From Mesodorylaimus sp. YZB2_4 (taxonomy: Eukaryota > Nematoda > Enoplea > Dorylaimida > Dorylaimidae), in NCBI GenBank assembly GCA_030248295.1, contig JASANH010001695.1, forward strand, positions 67,001-131,000: DNA of 64,000 nucleotides, in the 5' to 3' direction. The notes below the pieces were generated by a model. The model saw nothing but the letters and a program-made list of their open reading frames with translations, was not told where the DNA came from and searched no databases. Positions within the stretch are counted from its first letter, which is position 1; the number at the start of each line of letters is the position of its first letter. A program made the position numbers and the translations under genes. Below are positions 35,736 to 47,404 of this stretch, piece after piece.

Positions 35736-35897
35736 ATGTTTATGTTTTACCACATCACCAAACGCTTATGCGCACTAGAGGGTGAAGGGGCACAGTTTAC
35801 ACGAAATGACTTATCAGCCCGCGAGTCGAACACTCGCCCGTAACTGCGCACCTGGCGTGAGAGGCAGACGCATAACCCACCAGGCCACGAGGCCGCT
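35736..35897 (-). mobile_element. SINE-A copy 2 (best preserved)
   Basis: Read on the minus strand: GCGGCCTCG, A box TGGCCTGGTGG (one mismatch to TRGCNNAGYGG), anticodon-loop-like CTCTCAC, B box GTGTTCGACTC, a body with CCCCTTCACCCTC, AGTGCGCATAAGCG, then GGTAAAACATAAACATGAA. This order is diagnostic of a tRNA-derived SINE. It could be mistaken for a tRNA gene, but the acceptor and anticodon stems do not pair. Confidence 0.78.
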
Positions 35898-35899
35898 TC

Positions 35900-37609
35900 T
35901 CAGTACTTGTGAGAGAGAGACGTATAGTAGATTGAGGTAGAACGTGTAAATGAGTCCAGATTGAAGAACGCAACAACGCATTGACTTTTTTGAAGGTTCA
36001 GGCGCAAGTTGCGCTGGTAAGTTGGGCCCCTTTTCCTTGCCAGAGAGAATCTGGTTTCCTCCCATCAACATTTACCTGCCAGAGGACGAAAAGAAAAGTT
36101 CATCGCAAGAAAACTGGATGAAATTGAGCAATGCTTCATGCCCTACGGGTCTCGTTCTGACTCCTAGAAAACTCTTCACAAGTTACAAATCTTTGCCCAC
36201 TTTTTCTAAGAACTTGTAAGTTCATAAAACTGGATCTCTCGTAGTTGTGCTACGAGTTATTGCAACAAGTCTTGAAGCAGAGCTGTCGATTGTTCCGTTC
36301 ACTTTGGTGAAACGTGAGGCACTTGTGGACTCGTAAATTATGAGCTTGTAACTTGTGACTTGTGTTGCTAATAAGTTGGTGGAGTATAGCCCAGGTCACC
36401 ATGGAGCTTTCTTTCGGACCGAACATCCTTTATTCGAGTCTAAGGGAGAGAAAGTAACGTCAACAAGTCCGCCCACCGAGCCAGTCAATATTTTATATAT
36501 AGTCCACAGTGCTTGGTACAATTTCTATTATAAAGCAGATAATAATGGGCGGCATATAGGACTGGCTCTAGCTGGCACTTTCTGGTCATTTTCTAACCCC
36601 TCCTCGCCTAGAGTCTAGAAGCCCTTTTGAACTGCTTTAGCGAGGAGTTAAGCACGGGTCGTCAGGTATTGAATCAGATCAGATGGATATCCCAGATGCG
36701 TAACGCACCCGTCAACAGGCATGAATCCATAGGGCTCTATTGTAGTCTCTTTCTCTTTCTTCAATTACCCGGGAGAAAGAAGAAATTATTTGCCTATGAT
36801 TTATTACTGATCCGCTCAGGACTTTTTATCATATTCTTCACTAGACTTTGGGGTTCAACCTCCGCTCTCCTAGACTGACGATGAGTGTTTTTGTAGGGTG
36901 TCCAATTTTCCTAATGACCGAAGGGGACGCGATGATCTGAGTACAGATACTGTCCGAACACGATTCTCCTTGCCTCTCGTTATATGAAGCTATTCAGGCA
37001 AAGTGCATGATTCCTACGATTTTTCAGGCATTGCCAATAGCGTTTCATTAGGTTACTTCAATCCGTGGAGATGTGGCCTGGATTCTTTGTTATCATGAAT
37101 ATTGAACAAAGGGTAGAAGAAAAGGCAAAAAGGCTGCAATGCCATAAACTAACTAACGATAAGGTGGCAGAGAGGAGGCGGCTGGTGACTATGTAACTAC
37201 AAAGGTCAAAGACCCATGGGGAGCCAAGTTTCTTTTGGCATGGCGCACATGAAGCGGAAGCTCATTACTATTATACAAATCGGTCGTTTTCTATTAGCCA
37301 CCTATTGAAGAGAAAGAGCTAGCCAGACAGATATTAATTATATACACCCCTACAGGGCTTGGAGCACATTGAATCTTCAATATGCTTTGCCCAATGTGAT
37401 CACAGATCCGCGCTTATGAGACTGTGTTTTTAAAAGGAAAAGCGAACATCACTTTTTCTTTTAGTCAGCGGCTAAACTCGGCCGTGTTTATCACGTGTCT
37501 TCTTCATCTTCTCTTCATCCAGTGGACATAAAAGATTAGAAGCTAAGACAGAAGGCTTCTATACCGTTGAGGTTTTTCTGCGCTTGCGATATTCATATAT
37601 TGTAGAGCC
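35900..37609. other. Intergenic, upstream of the GPCR gene
   Basis: Several overlapping frames without motif. The GPCR promoter should lie in the last few hundred bases; no element was identified. Confidence 0.45.
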
Positions 37610-38833
37610 ATGGTATCGCAATCAACCCACAATTATTCTTGGCCCGCTGGAAATAACACAGTAGAATGGTTTTTATGGAATGAAACTGAGCCTGAGGAAC
37701 TTGCGGCGTGGTTATTATCCGATTTTTGGTCCGCGTGCTTTACATTCGGGTTGATATTAATCATTGTGGTTGGAATTATTGGAAATGCTGTTGTCATATA
37801 CGTCAGCGTTCGAATGTGTATGGACCGTGGGCCTACCACTACCATCGACGTGTACATATTGCATATGAGTATTGCTGATTTCCTATTCCTTATTTTTTGC
37901 GTACCATTTCAAGGTACCGTCTACATATTCAATGATTGGCCCTATGGGCTGGCGATGTGTAAAATTGCATATTTCTGTCAATACGTAACCATGTACTCCT
38001 CTGTCTGGATATTGGTCCTTATGTCTATCGATCGTGCCATCGCCATTGGACACCCCTTAAAATCAGTCCAATGGCGCAGTATAGAAGGAGCTACGCGATA
38101 CAGCATTGCTGTCTGGGTAGTTGCCGCATTGCTTTCATCGCCAGTGCTTTTTCTATATACTACTGTAGAATATGAGTCGGCGACTGCGTGCTTCGATTAT
38201 TCGAGCGCTCATACAGAATATCGAAAATGGCTAATTTTGTTCGTCTTTTTTATTAGTTTTCTTCTGCCCACGTTGGTCATTTTTTGTATGGCTTTATTGA
38301 TTTCCGCGGCTATCCATCTTTCAGTGAAGCACCCATTGTTACGAAATAATAGCATTCTCACAAATGGAGGTACATCTTGGACTGATACAGCTGGCCGACG
38401 GGGTGGCTTCGTGGGTGATACGAATATGCGCCGCAGGAAACGGGTAATATGGCTAGTATTCGGATTATCAGCTTGGTATTTGATATGCTGGCTACCGCAC
38501 AGCACGCTTTTGGTTTGGTTAAACTTTGATCCAAATGTATGGCAGTGGGTGGAAGATTATAGCTGGACACTTTTTGTATTGAAAATAGTGGGTCATATGG
38601 GAGCTTACATTCACTCATCATTAAATCCAATTTTATATAGCTTAGCCTACGAACAGTTTAGGCGACGCCTCTTTCATGTTTTTACTCGCAAAAGTCGAAA
38701 GTGGGAAAACCCTAGAGCATCTGCGAAAATGTCTTATTCTTATTTTTATGGCGCCTATTCGCCTCCAGTCAATTCTACTTACTCGGCCATTGAAAACCGA
38801 CGTGCAAGAAGATGCATGAGTAGTCGACTTTAA
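37610..38833 (+). CDS. Allatostatin-A/galanin-like neuropeptide GPCR, intronless
   Basis: A 407-residue class A receptor. The N-terminus has sequons at N8, N15 and N24 and no signal peptide. Seven hydrophobic segments are at about 45-68, 80-103, 118-140, 162-184, 207-230, 278-302 and 318-342. Hallmarks are NAVVIYV in TM1, HMSIADFLFLIFCVPFQ in TM2 (CVPF is typical of allatostatin-A/galanin receptors), Cys before TM3 (MCKIAYF), DRA in place of DRY at the end of TM3, CWLP in TM6 and NPILY in TM7. The tail is basic. The ligand is inferred from family likeness only. It has no introns, whereas the other GPCR in the window has two, so a retrogene or intron loss is possible. No break is seen. Confidence 0.87.
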   Translation: MVSQSTHNYSWPAGNNTVEWFLWNETEPEELAAWLLSDFWSACFTFGLILIIVVGIIGNAVVIYVSVRMCMDRGPTTTIDVYILHMSIADFLFLIFCVPFQGTVYIFNDWPYGLAMCKIAYFCQYVTMYSSVWILVLMSIDRAIAIGHPLKSVQWRSIEGATRYSIAVWVVAALLSSPVLFLYTTVEYESATACFDYSSAHTEYRKWLILFVFFISFLLPTLVIFCMALLISAAIHLSVKHPLLRNNSILTNGGTSWTDTAGRRGGFVGDTNMRRRKRVIWLVFGLSAWYLICWLPHSTLLVWLNFDPNVWQWVEDYSWTLFVLKIVGHMGAYIHSSLNPILYSLAYEQFRRRLFHVFTRKSRKWENPRASAKMSYSYFYGAYSPPVNSTYSAIENRRARRCMSSRL

Positions 38834-41198
38834 AACTATGTCAGACATGTGTACTTGTAATTTACTTGCCATGTTGCCACTTCTAGTGAAGTGAATGAGG
38901 ACTTGTCTGAAATAGTTCTAGGTCGAAAAAGATACATGGAAAAGAGTAATGGTAGGAGACACTTCGATCAGGAGTGGGAAGGAGGAGGCGCGAGGGGTGC
39001 TCGAGTATTGACCTCTATTGAGTGTACTTTCTTGAAAATACAATGTATTCGTTTCTATGTAGACTGCAATCATACTGGTGTCCTCAACACTCAAGATAGT
39101 CCGTTAGGACAGTATGCACCTACCGAAATACATACAGTGTACCCAACAAAGGTGCATGCAGCAGTACCTTAGACATGAACCCGCCCTGCACTCCCTGAGG
39201 AATGCTTGAAGACACAGCCAGGAGTCTTTGTCTCCATCATCTTCCTATTGCTCTCAGGTGGCTTTGTTTGTGCCATATGATCAGGCGAAAACAGCAGGCC
39301 CTTTATCATGGTGTGGAAACTGTTGTATTCAGTAGACAAGAAACACGAGCTGAGGTCATGTGCTACGTGCTGAACATAGTTTTAATGAGCTCGCCAATTG
39401 AAGTGCCAAGAAAACCATGGAAGCAAAAATTCGTGATCCACGGCCTACAAAATACAGAGCTGATTGTCAGCTATGCACGTCAGTAGTAAGCGGGTGGCAG
39501 ATAGGACTTTACATGCTCACTAATAGGAAGAAGAAAGAATCCCATGATGTTGAGATGGCACACACATGCGTCATCTTGAACATTTTTTATGATTCATGGT
39601 GAGCCTCTTTTTGTTTTTGTGGATGCGTCGAGGAAACCTCTGGCTCCTTTGGATTTTTCTCGAATGAGTTGCGTCTGTGTTCAAACCGCTGCGCTTCTAA
39701 CTGATCCGACGTGTCTAGAATAGTCAGGACTGTTTTCCAAATCCATTAAAACAGCGTTCCATAAGTTTCATCGTTCGTAACAGGCAAATGCACCGAACGA
39801 TCTTGTTAGGGCCATAATAGATAAATCGTGAAAATACGAATATTGAAGACATTTTGGAAAGTCACGTTTACATGACCTAACGTGAAAACGCAGGCAGGTA
39901 ATTTAAGCCTTGAGGTCGGCGCATTCGTGCGTGCCAGGCCAAGTGACCTTTGTGAAGAGACGGCTTTTCACTCGTTTAGACATACATTTGGCCGGAAAGA
40001 CTGTACAGCCCCGCAACTATCCTGCACATAATGGACCTCTTCATCTTTAAAAACTGTGGATTGCAAGAAAAGTGCCTAACTTGTTGAAAGAGGGTAAATT
40101 AGTAGTTGTCTAGGCAGGAAAAAATCGACCTAGCGTTATTCGCAGGGATTTATACAAGGCAAGACAATGCGGGGCCCCTTCTGAACAGACATATAGGCAT
40201 GCTCGACTATGGGTCATAAAATTCCAGGGAGAAAATAATTGGATGTAACTTTTGATGGATTTATTGATGATGTCGCACGCAAAAGCGAGACAAGGTTTTG
40301 AGCTGCTGACAAATGTAGACTCGCCAACTGCCCTTAGCCTCCGGCTGCTCCGACAGCTTTGGCTGCCATAATGAACGCATGAACTGCGTATCGTAAAAAG
40401 CTGATTTTTGCCAGGAGCATCAATACAGATCACATGACAGTTTCCAAAAAATTTTAAAAAGATACGCCACTGATATCTTTTTTTATGGCTGCTTGCAGCA
40501 AACCGATGGCGTTCTGCAAAAATTACTCGACTGCAATTTTTTGCAAAATGAGATAACTGCACCAGCGAATAGAGCGCACTCGAAAGCGAAGTGGGACATC
40601 TGGCCTGTGATCCTGTGATGATCTGCAGGTCTCTTAGTCCTAGTCTGAAAGTCAAATATTTGATCTTCGTTTTCTCGAAGGTGAGATTTATGCAGTTGAT
40701 TCGTTTTTGCAGAACGCCACCGAAACATAAATAACGTCACTTCATGTGATTAGATGAAAATGGCGGTCTGTTGTCCTTCTGTGCGCGTTTCGCATGTTGA
40801 ATTTTCGCACAGGTCAGTGAGAGGGTGAATGTTATAAAGTGCTTTAGCGACACCAGCGGGAAATTTAAAAATGCAAGCTGCTAAAACCAGTAATTGGTCC
40901 ACAGCCTGTGGGAAACGCTAAAAATATTTCCTAAAGTCATTCATGCGTTGACAAGACAAGATTGAGTATGCCCCCTAGCCGTATAACGGTGAGGGAAATA
41001 GGTACTGCACCCAGCTTATCTAATATACTTCCTGACAGCGAGGATTGTAACAGCTACTGAACACGTGTAATGACCACTGATTTGAATAGACTTGGACAAA
41101 AATCTTTCTAATAGAGGAGATTATTAGCGAAAGATCTAACCCGTATCTTTGGCCATGGTAAATTTTTGTAATGGTAATTCCTGGCAATCATGTGCTGC
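38834..41198. other. Intergenic, no gene seen
   Basis: 3' flank of the GPCR. A 181-codon minus frame at 40110-40655 is the longest, but its composition is irregular and no domain or splice site supports it, so I leave it out. Confidence 0.45.
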
Positions 41199-41535
41199 AG
41201 GCGGTCGCGGTGGTGCAGCGGTTCGGCATTCGTCTCTCCGTATTGCTTGGTATCGAGTGGCCAGGCTCGTCCCAGGTTCGATCCTTGATGACGGAGGTCG
41301 ATTTGCGAACCATAAACCCTCGCTGACCTTGCAGCCAGCCGTGGATGCACCTGCTGACCATGCACCCAGTACGGTCGAGGTGCTCCGAGTGAAGAGACGG
41401 AAGCCAAACGAGTAGGCTGTCTAGGCTGTCCAACACCGACAGGGTTCACAGGCCTCCCACCATCATTCAGTCCAGGATGCTCTCGCGTGGTGCTCCTAGT
41501 GGAGCCCCGCAGAGGGACGCCCCCCCCCCCGGAGA
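41199..41535 (+). mobile_element. SINE-B copy (best preserved)
   Basis: GCGGTCGCGG, an A box TGGTGCAGCGG (41211-41221, one mismatch to TRGCNNAGYGG), CCGTATTGCTTGG, a B box GGTTCGATCC (41275-41284), then GATTTGCGAACCATAAACCC, CGAGGTGCTCCGAGTG and a GACGCCCCCCC end. The two control boxes sit ~54 bp apart as in tRNA genes. Related copies are at 2.5-2.9 kb and 49.2-49.4 kb. Confidence 0.75.
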
Positions 41536-41682
41536 ATCCCCCAGCCAAAAACCCCCCACAAAAAAAAAAAAAAAAACACACCCCAAAAAAAAACCCCCGA
41601 CCCCCCCCCCCCCCCAAAAAAAAAAAAAAAAAACCCCCCCCCAAACCCAAAAAAAAAACACCCCCCACAAAATCCGGAATTA
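41536..41682. repeat. A/C-only low-complexity tract
   Basis: About 150 bp composed almost wholly of runs of A and of C, with very few G or T. It follows the poly-C end of the SINE-B copy. It may be an expanded SINE tail or a base-calling/assembly artefact. Frames across it are meaningless. Confidence 0.8.
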
Positions 41683-41689
41683 TGCACCC

Positions 41690-44670
41690 TTAAACTTCGT
41701 TAAACTCAAATTAAGAAATGTTGAAGAACTATCTTTCAGCACTTGCATTACAGCTACAATTGTTTGTTAGTAAACAGGAATTGCAAGAAGAGGAAGCACG
41801 GAACAAAATTGCGTTATAAGGCAGGACAGTTTGACTAAATCGTGCAGCCATCTGGCAAAGCTGCCAGTGATGATAGCGAATCTGAAGCTTCTCTAAGAAT
41901 CATTCTCGAGGGGTTTCGAATAAATAAATCGCTCAGGTAGTATTGATAGCTGAGCCCTATCTCTAAGGAGTTGGCCTTTATGCCCAATTCCTCGTTGCTT
42001 CCTGTGCCAGCAGATATTCATATATTGCCTTGTTTTCTCTGCCAGAAAATGACTCGAAAACAGCGAAACAAAATTTCGCATGCTGTCATCTTTGACAACT
42101 TTTTGATTTGCACAGATTCACATTGAGGATTGCCTCAAAGAGACAGACGCACTTTATTTAGGATACTTGCGCTTTCAAACTGTTGATAACCGAGTAGAAA
42201 AAGATTTGTAAATTATCTATGTACGGGACAGTTACAGTTTATATTTGTGATCGTCAATTATTGGAATCAGCAGCGCTTGATATTCGTTGCCTAGTTTCAT
42301 ATGGCGCAATGATATTGGTTGAACATTATGTGATTTTGTAGACCTCTTTTATGCATAGGGTCAGCAAAAAAACTCGCGGATTTTTAGCTGTAATATTTCA
42401 AGCGTTTTAAAAATTCATAATATTAGCTGGCCTGTTTTGCCCGAACTGCTGCAGCTCTGTTCGCGGTTAAAATAATAACATTGCTCTGTAACCAATCACA
42501 GGCTCCTTCAAAAACTAGTATGCAGACTATCCAACTATTTGAATCTAGCAGCTTTTTGAATCTAGCGACCCTGGTGCAGTAAAATGCGTTCATCTGTCAG
42601 GAGGTAGTAGCTAAGTTCAATTGCCAGCGACGGAAATCGGTTTGGAAAAGCCATAAACCTCGCGTGCGGGACAAAGCGTCGCTCAAAAACCTTATTCTGC
42701 TGTGGGGTGGGCAAAAAGGGTTTCGCTAAAGTGAAGCATAAAAAAATTGTCTTGTTTGTTGTTATTTGTGCCGGCCTGTCTGTCAAAGGCATGCGTCACG
42801 CATTCCTCACCTTGTGGGAAGTACATGCACGTGACGAGTGTGGGCAGGACAGGTGAAATCGTCGTTCGTTCGTACAGGAAGTGCGTCAGTTTTTGAAAGG
42901 CCATATCCGCTCAGCAATTGGATTCTGCTTCCCCAGCGTCGGTGGCACCCGTGATTCAATGACGCAAAGTAGAGAGCAAGCGTGGGCTCCGACGGCTGGC
43001 TATCACAAGCATGGCTGCATAATTTCTAGCAAGTGCAGGTTCACTGATCGAAAATGTCAAGATTTTAATATTCCTCCTGATCTATTGAAATCCTAGCTCC
43101 TTCCATCAGTGAACCTACATTTGCTGCTCACAATGATCGTGAACTACCGAGAAAATATTCTTCACCACGTCACTTTTTGTCATATTCCACGTCACAAAAA
43201 ACCTCCAAATGCTCATACATTGAATTCCAGTCTTTCTTTCGCCATTTGAGAGAATGTATTATTGCAGTCCTCAAAAACATCCTCATGTTCGAATTAGCTT
43301 TCACAAAATAAGAGCCAGTTCTATTTTCTGTCTTTTATGCAATAGGCCTGAACACAATCTGCGTCATTACCCAGAAAAACCTCGAGACTCCGGATATTTA
43401 TCAGACATCATTAGACTCATATTATGTCCCAACACCTAATTTCCAGGCCTTATCTCTGTTGTCGTGTGTTCCAAGAAAATAAGCACACATCGTTTCCGTG
43501 CCGCCTCTTCTCGTTTTCAATGCTCCCTACGAGCCTTGTACTTTATTTCTGCACCTGCTTACGATTAGGCGAGCCACAAGGACATGGGAGTAAGACTACC
43601 CAATTGCAGTGATAAACATGTTTCATATTCCTAATGGTCGCTTGCTCAAAAACTATCAGATGATCTGACTTCTTTCTGTCCCTCCCACCAATCGGAGATC
43701 AATGTCCAACAAGAATCTGGGCCAGGGATCTATAACTCTTTCCTTGCCTCCAGTTTTTCATGCCAATTGGGTAAGTGCAGTCTCAAATACACGATCTACA
43801 TATGCATCGATATCAGTCACAAAATGTCAGAGCACATTAATTCAATTATTTTTATTGTTTTCTGCTCGGTCTTGGCTAGGTTTAAGAAACCTAACTTTTT
43901 CTTAGACATGCCTATTCGCAATATATTAGTGATCGATGGCATTCTCGCGCTCTTGTCATTCCCGATTAGGTGCGTGTGATAAAAGCGTTTTTCGCGCCAT
44001 CTAAATGATAAACACTCTACCCGTATTTTTTAATGCTCGGGCTCGTTGGCCTATCCTTGAGGTATAAGCTGGACTCTTGCGAAGGATTTATGGTTGAATG
44101 TAACATTGGCTTAGGTTTTCTTGTTTTTATATTTATTTCTTCGTATATCTTAGAATATATATATATGTTACGATATCTTTGCATATTTTCAATTCAGAAT
44201 ATTTGGCTCGAGGACAGCATTGCTAAAGAAAATTTCCAAGAGTGAATTTTCTCGTTTTTATGCGGGAAGAAGCGAAAATTGAAATGGTTGGAACTCCCCA
44301 GACACGTTTTTACCTATTGCTAGAATAAATTCCAAGAGATGCATTCAGTGGAGGAAAGTCGAGGCCTAGTGCAATTAGTTGATATGGGTTTAGACGGATA
44401 AAGGGTCTTGTGCATACCTATATTGCTCTCAAATTGATGTCGTCGGTCATTCTCGTATTGCCTTTTGTAAACTAGATAGAAAAAGAGCAACGCGTATGCC
44501 CAGCCAGACCCCGAGGGAAATCAATTTGACCTGATAGTCGGTGCTTTTCTACTCCGTCGCCTCTAAGACCAATCCTCTGGCTTACAGCCGACAGCCTACT
44601 CGGATGGTGTTTCCGCGTTTATGACTCCGAATGGCCAACTCAAACTCCCATCTAGCCCTACTTAAAACGC
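41690..44670. other. Intergenic; possible gag zinc-knuckle remnant
   Basis: No gene supported. A plus frame at 43329-43370 has CLLCNRPEHNLRHY, which resembles a gag-type CX2CX4HX4C knuckle with the last Cys changed to Tyr. Nothing around it confirms a retroelement. Confidence 0.4.
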
Positions 44671-47404
44671 TTGGCTTTTTCGAGAAAACGACGTGTTTTC
44701 ATGCGTGAAAACAGACTGAACGTTCTCTTTTTTTGGTCGCTCAATGTTGATACGGATTCGAAAAGTATGATGACGATTAGTAATTGGTCGAGGCTACCCA
44801 CCGCTGTCTTTACTGGCCGATCTGCTGCTCTAATGGAGGAAGTTTCTAAAGTTGTAACATCAACCGCGACTAGTCTTCGAGTGGCGTCTGCTGTCATCAT
44901 TGGGCCACCTTTGCATGAGGAATCAGTGCTGATATGGTTTACAGCCTTGTATGTTCTCATTTTCGTATGCGGGTTTGTGGGCAATGCTTTGACCATCGCT
45001 GTGGTCAGGAGAACACGAGATTTGCAATCCAATACGAATTTTTTTCTGTGTAATCTGGCCATTAGTGATCTCATGCTCTTGAGCTCGGGTATTCCATTCG
45101 ATTTGATCTACATGTGGAGAACGTATCCTGCCATTGCGGGCACGTGGCATTGCATAGTGAAAGGTAAGTGGAAGATGCATGTTGGGTTTGAAATGAATGC
45201 TAGTGGAATCCAAGGCAGGCGCGGCTGGCTACCCTCCGACGGCCCAAATGCTCTAAAAGGAACACATACACGGGAGGCCTATGGAGGAAATGCTCAATGT
45301 CACACACTCCGTCACCCCAAAATGACGAAGCGATCACTAGTTATCAGAAGGCGTTGCATCTGCAGTGACTGCGGGCGACATAAATTGGGCTAAAAGAAAA
45401 AAGCACACCCGAAACCTCGCTCGAGCACCCAGGGTCCTTTCGTGATGCCCTTGAAATCCTTGGCCATCCTAGGATGAACTAGAGCAAACACACGTAGTCC
45501 ACGACACCTTGTTTATAGTTTATACGTCAACCACTCGCAAGACCCGCTTAGACTCACGACTCGGAGGGTGGCCGCACGTGTCGGTCCAGAAGGAGGTTCT
45601 GATAATCCTGGGCCCAAATCGCCGAAAATGCAGTTCCTACCGGTCACCGCCCAATATCTGCAACCCAAACCAGTCACTCGGCCTCGTGTCTTGCTGTGAC
45701 TTAGGTGAGGCAGACCAGTTCCTCGAATCAGTGCACTGATAGGCGCAGATAAGGCCTACGCCAATTACACTATAGGATAGGCGGGTCAAAAATTCTATGC
45801 TCTGCCTCTGACCAGCAGTGTACACGAATTTTACTCGTCCCAGTCATGAATTCTCGCATGCTGTAGCGCACGAACCCTGGCTCTCTGCTTGTCCCTTTGA
45901 CCGTTTTGTCCCCCGTGTGCTCCCGTTCTAAGCGAATATTAAACAGCCCTTTGTTGACCCCCTCTATCAAAACAGTATCATTCTCTCACGTGTGCGGGGG
46001 CGAGGTTTTTATGGCCCATAGGGTTATCTGCTAATCATCGAACCTACGTGCTCATTTGCATAAAGTTAATTATTAACTGCCAAAGAAAAATGAGCAGTAG
46101 GCGATATCGCGTGTGCACAATAATTAATGGGGTCTTGAGAGACCCTGTTGAGGGTTCACGCGTGGTCGATAGCATCCTGACAAGTGATTGAGATAGTCAC
46201 GTTTTAGGTCAACTTTCCGAAATGGCATCAAACGTATCAATTCTGACAATCCTGATGTTGACCATTGAACGATGGGTGGCCATATGCCGTCCACTTCACG
46301 TGTTCGTGTATTTCAACAAGGATCGTATATTTGTATATATCGCAATCATATGGTTGATTGGTGGCATATCGGCTTTGTTCTTATCAGTGCAATTCGCTGT
46401 TGTTCCCTATTCGCCCCCGAACAGTTCGATAATTTACGAGCACGTGACACAGTGCGATGTGAATCCCGACTTGATCATATCGTACAGTTTCGAGGCCAGT
46501 TCTCTTCTCTTCTTCGTTTTGCCCATGTGTTTAATTGTGGGCGCATACGGGTCGATTATTCATGAGCTAAATCAGTGTCGGCAGTCAGTCAGAAATGCGA
46601 GTATGCCGTTAGATAATGGGCCACAATTGAAAGCCAGATTTCTGATCATCATTATGCTGAGTAAGGATTCATCGTTTTCTGGTGCACCGAATTCATGCTT
46701 ATCAAGTAGGTCGCACCTGTAAGAAAAATGGGCGATATTTCTGTTAGCCGTGCACACGCGCTGTTTTCTGACAACCAAAAATGGTCGGCCTGCACTCGCG
46801 TTATCACTTGCATGGGGAGTACTCTTCCATCAAGATGTGGTTACAGAAAAAGACATATACAAAGAGATATGAAAACATACTTGGACACATGATAAATCTA
46901 ACTGATCTCAACTTTTCAGTCACAGTGGCGAGTGTATTTTTCATTTGTTTCCTGCCATTGCACGTGCAACGTTTGATGACAACCTATGACAGGGAACGGA
47001 TCAGTTCGAGTCACGAGAATGCGTACTTCAGTCAAATATGGTTCACTGTAGCTGGTTTATTACATTTCGTCAGTGCGGCAGCCAATCCCATAATCTACAA
47101 TATAATGTCACGTCGATTTCGTTCAGCGTGCCGAGCCATGATACTCTCTTGCACTCAATGGTTGTTGGACGTGGGTGGATGTAGTGAAAAGAAAAAACCC
47201 GACCGGGATGATATTATCCAAATTGAATTGCGTCCAGTGGCTCGTCGTCGAAGCACTGATACAACATCTTTCAAAGAACGTTTCGCTCTATGGCTACTAG
47301 GCGGACGAGGCAGTAGATGGCATTCGTGCTACATGGAATGCCAGTCGATCGAAGGCCACATGATACCACAACAAGAAGAAAAAGTGCAGCAAGAGTGGTT
47401 ATAG
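44671..47404 (+). CDS. Neuromedin-U/pyrokinin-like GPCR, three exons
   Basis: Class A receptor of about 476 residues. Exons are 44671-45163, 46208-46660 and 46920-47404, with donors GTAAGT and GTAAGG, acceptors TTTTAG and TTTCAG, and both introns phase 1. TM1 has GFVGNALTIAVV; TM2 has NLAISDLMLLSSGIPFDLIYMW, characteristic of the neuromedin-U/pyrokinin group. TM3 ends LTIERWVAI (ERW in place of ERY), TM6 reads FFICFLPLHVQR and TM7 NPIIYN. The tail is long and Arg/Gln-rich. The first ATG gives an unusually long N-terminus; a later ATG at 44767 could be the true start. Intron 1 (1044 nt) contains repeat C. Ligand is inferred. Confidence 0.85.
45530..45785. repeat. Dispersed repeat C, copy 2 (in GPCR intron 1)
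   Basis: Matches 19,520-19,845 in order: TTAGACTCACGACTCGGAGG, GGCCGCACGTGTCGG, GGTTCTGAT, then CGAATCAGTGCACTGATAGG and ACGCCAATTACACTATA at the end. Confidence 0.6.

Noticed and set aside
35822..35897. tRNA gene on the minus strand
   Set aside because: A and B boxes are present, but acceptor and anticodon stems do not pair, and the body continues into the SINE-A tail shared with three other sites.
40110..40655. 181-codon minus-strand frame
   Set aside because: No domain, no signal peptide or splice context, composition irregular, and other frames overlap it. Likely chance.
41108..41770. Long Gly/Phe- or Pro/Lys-rich frames on both strands
   Set aside because: They translate homopolymer A and C runs and the SINE-B body. 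They have no coding meaning.
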